Below, in pieces: positions 59,124 through 64,000 of a DNA stretch of 64,000 nt. The stretch spans positions 34,424,019 through 34,488,018 of the forward strand of contig CM049306.1 in NCBI GenBank assembly GCA_026874595.1, given 5' to 3'. Each line of letters opens with the position of its first letter. The stretch's first letter is position 1. The translations under genes and the position numbers were made by a program. The DNA is from Sipunculus nudus. Lineage: Eukaryota > Annelida > Sipuncula > Golfingiida > Sipunculidae. The notes beneath the pieces are model-generated. The model was not told the origin of the DNA, made no database searches, and saw only the letters and a program-made list of their open reading frames with translations.

Positions 59124-59689
59124 ACATCTACAGCATTCTAGGGAACCATTCACATAGCCGGTATGAAACATGTATCATACATGTATGAAATGCAGTGTTT
59201 TTTGATAAAATTATTTTGGAATTTCCCAAAATTTCGTCAATATTTCGCCAAAATTTCAAACGTTTCCACAATCCTGTACACAAATGAAACTCAATTTTCG
59301 TCTTTGGCAATCAGTTGCGCAAATTATAAACATAACGAGCTTGCAACCTGTTGAATGTTACGCGAAACTGCACAAATCAAGATATTTCAAGCTTCCAGCC
59401 GGTGTTTTGGATTTCATGCATCCGCAAGATTGGACATCACGCGGTCGTGTTATAGTAGACATTTTGGGTAATGCACAAACAGATATAACAATATATAAAA
59501 CAGGTCAACTGAGGATAGCATTACCATGTGCAGGGATGGTCTTGCTAAGAAACATTTTGTATTTTGCCAAAATGAACGGATGTCGTGAAATAATACACAC
59601 CATTGCAATTTTTTATGTACCTTTGATAAAGGACGTATATGCGATTAATAAGGACATTAATAAGGTTTTGTCCCGCTGACATACAGGAA
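59124..59689 (+). other. unassigned sequence; 131-codon open frame at 59,284-59,679
   Basis: The longest plus frame outside simple repeats but with no recognisable domain, no signal peptide and a low-confidence start. Its 3' part shares words with sequences near 40,140 and 41,580 (CTAAGAAACATTTTGTATT type), suggesting an old repeat, not a gene. Confidence 0.4.
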
Positions 59690-60095
59690 CTTGCACATTC
59701 ACTACGTTTCTGCCTTTTGAAATCAGTTCGGCAAAGTAAATACAAAAAACCTCACTCACACCCCCGGGGGTCTTCCAGGGCATGCCTAAAACATGGAACA
59801 GAACGAAACTCGGAACAGGACCTAACATAAAAATTTAACGAATCGCATAAGTTGAAATACGTTTATTATTATAAATTGTGCCATGAAACATTCGCCCATT
59901 TAAAAGTTATGACACTTTTTACATCTTTGTTCCGTTCCGTGATTTAGGCCCCTGTTCCGCGTTCCATGTTCCGTTTTTTAAGGCCAGCCCCGGAAGACCC
60001 CCCCCCCCCCCCCCCCAAGATCCCCAGGTGTGAGTGAGGCTTTTTGTTTTGTCTTTGCCGAACTTATTTCAAAAGGCCGAAGCGTAGTGAATTGA
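59690..60095. repeat. long inverted repeat (foldback) of about 400 bp
   Basis: The left arm (59,690-59,826) and right arm (59,943-60,095) are reverse complements with scattered differences. Paired landmarks: ATTCACTACG / CGTAGTGAAT, CCTTTTGAAAT / ATTTCAAAAGG, GTTCGGCAAAG / CTTTGCCGAAC, CCTCACTCACACC / GGTGTGAGTGAGG, GGGTCTTCC / GGAAGACCC, ACATGGAAC / GTTCCATGT, CGGAACAGG / CCTGTTCCG. The spacer of about 115 bp is AT-rich. The right arm has an extra C19 tract (59,998-60,016). A transcript would fold into a ~130-bp hairpin. No frame and no clear target duplication. Probably a foldback or MITE-type element. Confidence 0.85.
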
Positions 60096-61277
60096 ACTTG
60101 CCGAGCTGTCGAATTCACCCCTACCAGTTAGACAGGAAACGAGCGATGGATTAAAAAAAGGGAGCCCCTTTTTATTCCAGCTAAACAATCTAAAACTAAA
60201 ATAATGCACGTTTTACTCATCCTGCACAGCACGTATAACACTACGACTCTAGTGGTAAGAATTGTGGGTGCACTGCAGAAATCGTTTTCCCTCAATGCAG
60301 TATGACTGCTTAATACACCTGTGGTGTGGGCATAGAAAGACATGGATGATAAGACGTGGTCCATTAAAGTGATTAATTAGAAATAATCCTAGGTAAATGA
60401 CATGAACATGAACAGTATTTTTCGGTAAGAACTGAACACAGTGAGTGAAATGTGTAAATTATGCGCATCTTCAATGTAAATGGAAGGGTTCTTTTTAATT
60501 GTGATAAATTCTGAGTTTAAATTTTGACCGTTGAGGAAAGTATTCCCAAGAGGCTTCTGGTAGAAGGGTTGCTTTTACTGGCACGGACTGCGCCATTAAA
60601 ACCTCAGTTTTCAAAAGGATGCTACATCATGGCCGGCTTGTCGAGGTAACACTAAATGAGCTATTCTAACCATTCCAACTACTCTAAAATACTTTATTCA
60701 CCCGCTGAACATTGCCTAACTCACATGGCTGATGAGTTTAAAATGATCCGGGCGTTAAACTTGGGACTGCCTTGATCAGAGCCAGTTAAGGTCGATATTC
60801 CGGGCATGGGCTTGCATGTCCACGTAAATGTCGCGTTCTCTTTTAATTGCTTCATTTATTCACAACATATTCTAGTAAAATTTGAGGAAAAAGCATACTC
60901 TATATATTCAATTTCACGCAGCGGTCGCATTCCATTCTTGTAGTTCATTTCACTCAATGCACTGCTTCCACGCGGACTGTATGCCGTGGAACACAACGAC
61001 ACGAGATATAGCGAATATATGGCTGTCTGGGCGATTTCTTCGCTATAACGCAGCTCTTACAACTAATGAGAGTGATGCCTTCCCGGGTGTTAGTCAAGTA
61101 ATCGCCAGCCAGCGACTGATCGGTCACTGTTTTGATGCGTGAGACATAGTTTAAGTGTCAGTATTGTTCTCAATTAGTCTATTTTATTTATTTGATTGAT
61201 AATATTCTTCGAAATTCTATTTGTATATAATCTAAATTTAATAATCGTAATACCTTATTAAGTGATTTCCTTGACAT
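60096..61277. other. unassigned sequence
   Basis: No supported feature. Frames of 78-86 codons without recognisable domains. Confidence 0.6.
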
Positions 61278-61281
61278 ATTT

Positions 61282-61435
61282 TGTTACGGGGTGACATAAA
61301 AGCCGACCGAACTGTCTCGCTAGAGAAGCTTGCTTTTCTAGCGAAGTGGTTGGTACGCCGGACTTGTGTGCAACCCACATGGGTTCGAATCCGGGATCGG
61401 CCCAATGTTCCCCTGAACAATTTGTCTTCGTAACA
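61282..61435 (+). repeat. 5' LTR of the TRIM element
   Basis: 154 bp. An upstream AGCCGACCGAACT block is followed by a strong hairpin (stem CGCTAGAGAAGC / GCTTTTCTAGCG at about 61,317-61,344, TT loop), then the tRNA-like part with A and B boxes, and a short CTGAACAATTTGTCTTCG tail to CGTAACA. The hairpin's 3' arm overlaps the A box, so RNA folding and the D-arm compete. AGCCGA near 61,301 can pair with TCGGCC after the B box. Confidence 0.85.
61339..61392 (+). promoter_or_regulatory. pol III type 2 promoter (A and B boxes) in 5' LTR
   Basis: A box TAGCGAAGTGG (61,339-61,349) fits TRGYNNARNNG. B box GGTTCGAATCC (61,382-61,392) fits GGTTCGANTCC exactly. Spacing is 32 nt, within the normal tRNA range. 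A D-arm-like GCG...TTGGTACGC and a GGACTTGTG string hint at a threonine-type tRNA ancestor, but anticodon and acceptor stems do not pair, so this is not a tRNA gene. Confidence 0.8.
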
Positions 61436-61438
61436 GAA

Positions 61439-61451
61439 TGGGGGCTCGTCC
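61439..61451 (+). other. primer-binding site, tRNA-Pro type
   Basis: TGGGGGCTCGTCC matches the first 13 of 18 bases of the canonical tRNA-Pro primer-binding site used by many vertebrate retroviruses. It stands 3 bp after the 5' LTR, then diverges (AACGT). Position and match make a chance origin unlikely. Confidence 0.75.
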
Positions 61452-61541
61452 AACGTGACGGTAAACTTTGTGGCCCAGGAAATAAGCTCACGAAGTGTGA
61501 CTCCTGGGATAATTAGTCTTGTTCTGACAGCAGAACGCTTT

Positions 61542-61550
61542 AAGAGGAGG
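61542..61550 (+). other. polypurine tract
   Basis: AAGAGGAGG ends 2 bp before the 3' LTR, where second-strand priming is expected. Confidence 0.7.
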
Positions 61551-61552
61551 TG

Positions 61553-61706
61553 TGTTTCGGGGCGACATGAAAGCCGACCGAACTATCTCGCTAGAGAAGC
61601 TTGCTTTCCTAGCGAAGCGGTTGGTACGCCGCACAAGCGCTAGCCACATGGGTTCGAATCCGGGATCGGTCCAGTGTTTTTCCCTGAACAATTTGTCTTC
61701 GTAACA
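61553..61706 (+). repeat. 3' LTR of the TRIM element
   Basis: 154 bp, starting TGTTTCGG and ending CGTAACA. It differs from the 5' LTR by scattered transitions and by a block of changes with compensating 2-bp indels. The main cluster is in the anticodon-arm region. The A box (TAGCGAAGCGG, 61,610-61,620) and B box (61,651-61,661) remain consensus. Confidence 0.85.
61610..61661 (+). promoter_or_regulatory. pol III type 2 promoter in 3' LTR
   Basis: TAGCGAAGCGG and GGTTCGAATCC separated by 30 nt. If active, it would transcribe into downstream flanking DNA; no TTTT stretch stands between the B box and 61,676-61,681 (TTTTT at about 61,677). Confidence 0.75.
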
Positions 61707-61710
61707 ATTT

Positions 61711-63145
61711 TCATACGCTTAATAAAGGACAGTGCAAATGTCAAAAGGTTTCTTCTCGCAATCTTCAGTAACTTTCCTGAATTGGACCTAATTTAACTAT
61801 GAAGGGAAGAAAAACCTATCTTATGGAAGAATGATAGCCCTGACATCACTATATATCCGGTAGGAGGAATAAGGCTTTTCTCTCGTCATTTATTGGATAT
61901 ACTACTGCCAGCTTTACTCAAAAGGGTATCAACTGATTTTGCTGAAATTTTGCACAGGACTAAAGTAACATCCTATACGGTAGGTTTACCATATTTACCA
62001 TATGGAAATAAATTGATCGAGACCGTCGTCAATTAATCAACAACAGTAGGATCCTTAAGAGTAGATTGCCTTAAGCGACTCAAGTTACTCCGCCCGAGGT
62101 GTGTCCAGACTTGGCCTAATTGGATCTGCCTTTGTTCTGGCGACAGAGGTGACATATGATGCAACCACAAAGTCAAAATTGCACAATGAAGTTTTTTTAA
62201 GGATCAATATACATACAACACACCTAAGTTTGATCAATATTCTGGTATTATTCCGGAGTTCTGGTGATCAAGAATTTTAGAGAAATAAATATGCGGTCCT
62301 TAAGTGCTTCTTAACCTCTGTATTTCTTTCTTTAACCGCAATTTCTATAAGTGAGACTTTGCGTACAAATTATAAATGTATTGCTTAATTTGGCAGAAAG
62401 CTAAATGAATAGCAAGCTACACTGGAAGCGCTTCACACGCGGTTGGCTGCTGAGGGCACTTTAGGCCAGAATTGTTTCCTTTATAAGTGAGATTATGCGT
62501 CATTTTTATTTCCTTCGCGGATAATGTTACTTCTATCAGTTGGCGCAGATGATACGGTTTTCCACAGAAATAATTGATAGTTAAGTAACATTGCAGAATC
62601 ACGAATGGGTCTTTAAGCGCCTTACTGAATTTAACGGCCACCCACACAAAGTCCAACAGATTATGATATTTCTGGTTAGATCTTCCTTACGTTTCAAGTG
62701 ATGAAATCTGTCCTCGAAATAAACTGAAAGGCTAGAACGGGAAAATCGATTCCCTGTCAACATATCAAAAGAACAACAGTCAAAGAATAGATCAAAGAAT
62801 ATAAAAATAAGTCTTTTCTGTGCGCTGATCAGTTTAATATCTGTGGCTTGGTAATGTCAGGCTTTGTCAGACGGGTTGGTCTTGAAAGAGTAGGAAGACA
62901 AAAAGAATAGGTGATTGGTTACAAATTTAGCTGATGCAACAAGAGATTCCAGAGGATTATTTACTGCTTGTATCAAGTCTTTATGATATCATATTTGAAT
63001 AATGATGAAATGCGTAGCTCACTTACAGAAGAATTTATTTGTACATGCGTACTGGAAATTAAAGTAGCCCCGACATTATTTCACGCATGTGCGAGCCACA
63101 TAACAAGCTAGATGAGTACTCTCATATATATGTCTGTCAATGTAC
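61711..63145. other. unassigned sequence
   Basis: No supported feature. A 79-codon minus frame (62,417-62,656) shows no known domain. Confidence 0.6.
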
Positions 63146-63158
63146 TCTCATATATATG

Positions 63159-63199
<41 letters not shown>
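63146..63199. repeat. (TA)n microsatellite abutting an LTR
   Basis: Alternating TA that runs directly into the TG end of the LTR at 63,200. An ATGTATGTATA variant at the left resembles the one at 52,150. Confidence 0.95.
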
Positions 63200-63203
<4 letters not shown>

Positions 63204-63992
63204 ACGGAGCCTAATATAAACAGATCATGTATGCGTGATGAACACAAATTTTGCAACGGAGATAAAAAATTCAGATTCTGTAACACTAGGCAGCGTGAAA
63301 TGTCTAGGGGAATGAATAAAGAAGTCAGTGTTTTTTTTTTAACAACCAACTATAATTTATTCTTTAAACAACCCTAACAATACAATACACTAAACCAATA
63401 CAATTATACAGTAAAACAGCGGTATAACAACAACTCAACAATCACACAGAAAAATAATGTGTACAGTACCTGGATACCAACACCATCACAACGATAACTT
63501 CTTTAAATATATACTCTCGGAGAATGACAGTCCAGTGCAAAGCTTTTGCAACAACCGAGAAAGTAAACTGAAGTCAAAATGCATAAAATCCAGGAGAAAG
63601 TCATTGAAAATCTATAATAGCCGCAATAGTCGGATAAGGTCCTAGAAACTGACACACGCTTCTGCTTCCTCTGGAATCTGCTCTGCTCTCTCTGCCTGGT
63701 TCTAAAACACAGCCCCCTTATATAGCTTTACACCCCAACCCGAGTATTTTCCACTTCTCGAACAGTCTTAAGGATCTTGCAAAACACAGTAAAACACGCG
63801 TTTCAGGAATTCTCTAGAAAGACATCGCCGTGCCTCTACACAACATGGTGTACACGTGATCTCGCCCAAGGCCAGCATGACAATAAGAGTTCAACCAGTA
63901 CGGATTAAACATAGAATGTAATACGCGGCCAGACACGAGTGCCACAACAGGAGTTACGCCCGTGTCACATAATAAAAAGAGCACCTGTAACA
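63200..63992 (-). mobile_element. solo LTR, copy 3 (minus strand)
   Basis: 793 bp with plus-strand ends TGTTACGG and CCTGTAACA. Matches 52,222-53,069 throughout (for example GTAACACTAGGCAGCGTG, GTCTAGGGGAATGAATAAAG, CAACCCTAACAATACAATAC), with small deletions. TATA box at 63,718-63,724 on the minus strand. No exact target duplication: the left flank is TA repeat and the right flank ATTTATAT, so repeat slippage or rearrangement may have erased it. No PBS or polypurine tract adjoins either end, which supports solo LTR status although the window ends 8 bp later. Confidence 0.85.
63718..63724 (-). promoter_or_regulatory. TATA box of solo LTR copy 3
   Basis: TATATAA followed by GGGGGCTGTGTTTTAGAACC on the minus strand, the counterpart of TATAAATA in the other two copies. 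Confidence 0.65.
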
Positions 63993-64000
63993 ATTTATAT

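Larger units (their letters stand above)
61282..61706 (+). mobile_element. complete miniature LTR retrotransposon (TRIM) with tRNA-like LTRs
   Basis: 425 bp: LTR 154 bp (61,282-61,435), internal 117 bp, LTR 154 bp (61,553-61,706). LTRs have TG...CA ends with short inverted words TGTTACG / CGTAACA and are about 90% alike. ATTT precedes the first and follows the second (61,278-61,281 and 61,707-61,710), a 4-bp target duplication. A primer-binding site for tRNA-Pro stands 3 bp after LTR1 and a polypurine tract just before LTR2. No gag or pol, so it depends on enzymes from another element. Each LTR carries a tRNA-like segment with A and B boxes, pointing to pol III transcription. Orientation plus follows from the PBS and polypurine tract. 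Confidence 0.85.

Noticed and set aside
61339-61410. tRNA gene
   Set aside because: A and B boxes are good, but anticodon, T and acceptor stems do not pair and the second copy differs in the anticodon arm; it is part of an LTR.
63993-64000. Target duplication for solo LTR copy 3
   Set aside because: The 5 bp right of the LTR (ATTTA) do not match the TATAT on the left; not claimed.

Overview
This looks like a gene-poor, AT-rich stretch of an invertebrate animal genome, most likely a lophotrochozoan such as a mollusc. The evidence is the mix of repeats: tRNA-derived SINEs, small Helitron-like elements with CCTCCGCCA/TGGCGGAGG ends and CTAG-T termini, many (TA)n, (CT)n and (ATT)n microsatellites, and unusual poly-G/poly-C tracts. 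The species assignment is inference. I found no convincing protein-coding gene: open frames are short (131 codons at most), overlap on both strands, and match nothing I recognise except one decayed LINE reverse transcriptase. There is no rRNA gene, no intact tRNA gene, no CRISPR array and nothing prokaryotic.

Layout. 0-15 kb: unique AT-rich DNA with microsatellites, a tRNA-derived SINE (5.8-6.1 kb), a short hairpin repeat (7.8 and 8.4 kb), an interspersed repeat (8.9 kb), repeated ATGGC motifs (10.2-10.6 kb) and a 334-bp Harbinger-like MITE (14.65 kb). 15-22 kb: a solo LTR (15.2-16.0 kb), a Helitron-like element (17.6 kb) and the 3' part of a dead LINE (19.2-20.3 kb, minus strand) that carries an internal duplication. 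22-33 kb: Helitron-like and GGGGCGGAT repeats, a 280-bp tandem repeat built of two half-units (26 kb), an 11-unit 10-bp minisatellite (27.8 kb), a 224-bp satellite of six full units plus a partial one (29.6-31.1 kb), and a 609-bp terminal-inverted-repeat element (31.5-32.1 kb). 33-52 kb: mostly unique DNA with a second SINE copy (40.7-41.1 kb, clear target duplication), a 0.5-kb degenerate minisatellite (44.4 kb) and several Helitron-like and SINE copies. 52-64 kb: two more solo LTRs of the 15-kb family (52.2 and 63.2 kb), a MITE fragment (58.9 kb), a ~400-bp inverted repeat (59.7-60.1 kb) and, at 61,282-61,706, a complete 425-bp miniature LTR retrotransposon.

The miniature element is the most interesting object. 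It has two 154-bp LTRs (TG...CA), a tRNA-Pro-type primer-binding site, a polypurine tract and a 4-bp target duplication. Each LTR contains a tRNA-like sequence with consensus-quality A and B boxes, so the element may be driven by RNA polymerase III. This is organised like plant Cassandra TRIMs, whose LTRs carry 5S rRNA sequence.

How the parts work together: nothing here forms a pathway. The window reads as an intergenic or deep intronic region shaped by non-autonomous mobile elements, tandem amplification and microsatellite growth. Three GC-richer unique islands (34.4-34.7, 44.1-44.3 and 48.3-48.5 kb) are the best guesses for conserved regulatory DNA.
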